Shown here one piece after another: positions 6,909 to 6,968 of a DNA stretch of 6,968 bases. The stretch is from Dethiobacter sp. (GTDB lineage Bacteria; Bacillota; Dethiobacteria; DTU022). A program made the translations under genes and the position numbers. The stretch spans positions 1-6,968 of the forward strand of contig JAGXSR010000178.1 in the NCBI GenBank assembly GCA_018333405.1, read 5' to 3'. Position 1 is the stretch's first letter. Each line of letters opens with the position of its first letter. The notes under the pieces are model-generated. The model was given only the letters and a program-made list of their open reading frames with translations. It was not told the origin of the DNA and made no database searches.

Positions 6909-6968
6909 TTAAATAAAGCGCAGCGCTTCAGCCGGATCAAGCCTGGCCGCCTGGCGTGCCGGTAAAAT
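6909..6968 (-). CDS. C-terminal end of a probable FtsX/MacB-family ABC transporter permease, 5' part beyond the window
   Basis: The last 19 codons and TAA stop of a gene entering from the right edge. The peptide reads ILPARQAARLDPAEALRFI. The PAR-A-A--DP-EALR pattern is the characteristic C-terminal cytoplasmic end of MacB/LolC/FtsX-like permeases, which follows their last membrane helix; these proteins pair with an ABC ATPase and act in export or mechanotransmission at the cytoplasmic membrane. Too little is present to say which subfamily this is or what it moves. The gap of 129 bp and the promoter after it suggest it is a separate transcription unit from nth. The frame is clean and ends exactly as such proteins do, so the family call is good despite its shortness. 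Confidence 0.8.
   Translation of the reverse strand: MLPARQAARLDPAEALRFI

Noticed and set aside
1..6968. CRISPR array, tRNA, rRNA, insertion sequence or defence system
   Set aside because: No regularly spaced repeats, tRNA-like cloverleaf, transposase motif or terminal inverted repeats were seen. The window is filled by housekeeping genes with intact reading frames.

Overview
The window is a stretch of bacterial chromosome in which every supported gene lies on the minus strand, so the genes read from right to left. In transcription order they are: the last 19 codons of a probable FtsX/MacB-type ABC transporter permease; an endonuclease III (nth); a Lon-related ATP-dependent protease of the COG1067 type; a small two-helix membrane protein of unknown function; and DNA polymerase III subunit alpha (dnaE), which runs off the left edge without its C-terminus. 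I found no RNA gene, insertion sequence, CRISPR array or attachment site. The plus-strand open frames are shadows of these genes.

The organism is probably a Firmicute, and most likely a clostridial one. The grounds are strong Shine-Dalgarno sequences (AGGAGGT, GAGGAG), a consensus-like sigma-A promoter, intermediate base composition, a DnaE with an apparently intact PHP domain, and a COG1067 Lon-like protease. This is inference from general features. No 16S or other decisive marker is present.

Layout. Positions 6909-6968 hold the permease end. Positions 6780-6908 form an AT-rich gap with a good promoter (TTTACC, 17 bp, TATAAT) pointing into nth. nth (6102-6779) and the protease (3635-6082) are 19 bp apart and almost certainly co-transcribed. 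A 121 bp gap follows, then the small membrane protein (3208-3513), then 49 bp, then dnaE (1-3158). I see no convincing rho-independent terminator anywhere in the run, so the four genes may form one transcript from the nth promoter, possibly with weak internal promoters.

Function. nth starts base excision repair of oxidised pyrimidines and dnaE is a replicative or translesion polymerase, so the cluster has a DNA-maintenance flavour. The Lon-like protease could act on damaged or regulatory proteins, but nothing in the sequence shows its substrates. Overall this is ordinary core-genome sequence. The points most worth a second look are the protease's large insertion and unusual Walker B region, the unrecognised small membrane protein upstream of dnaE, and the uncertain nth start codon.
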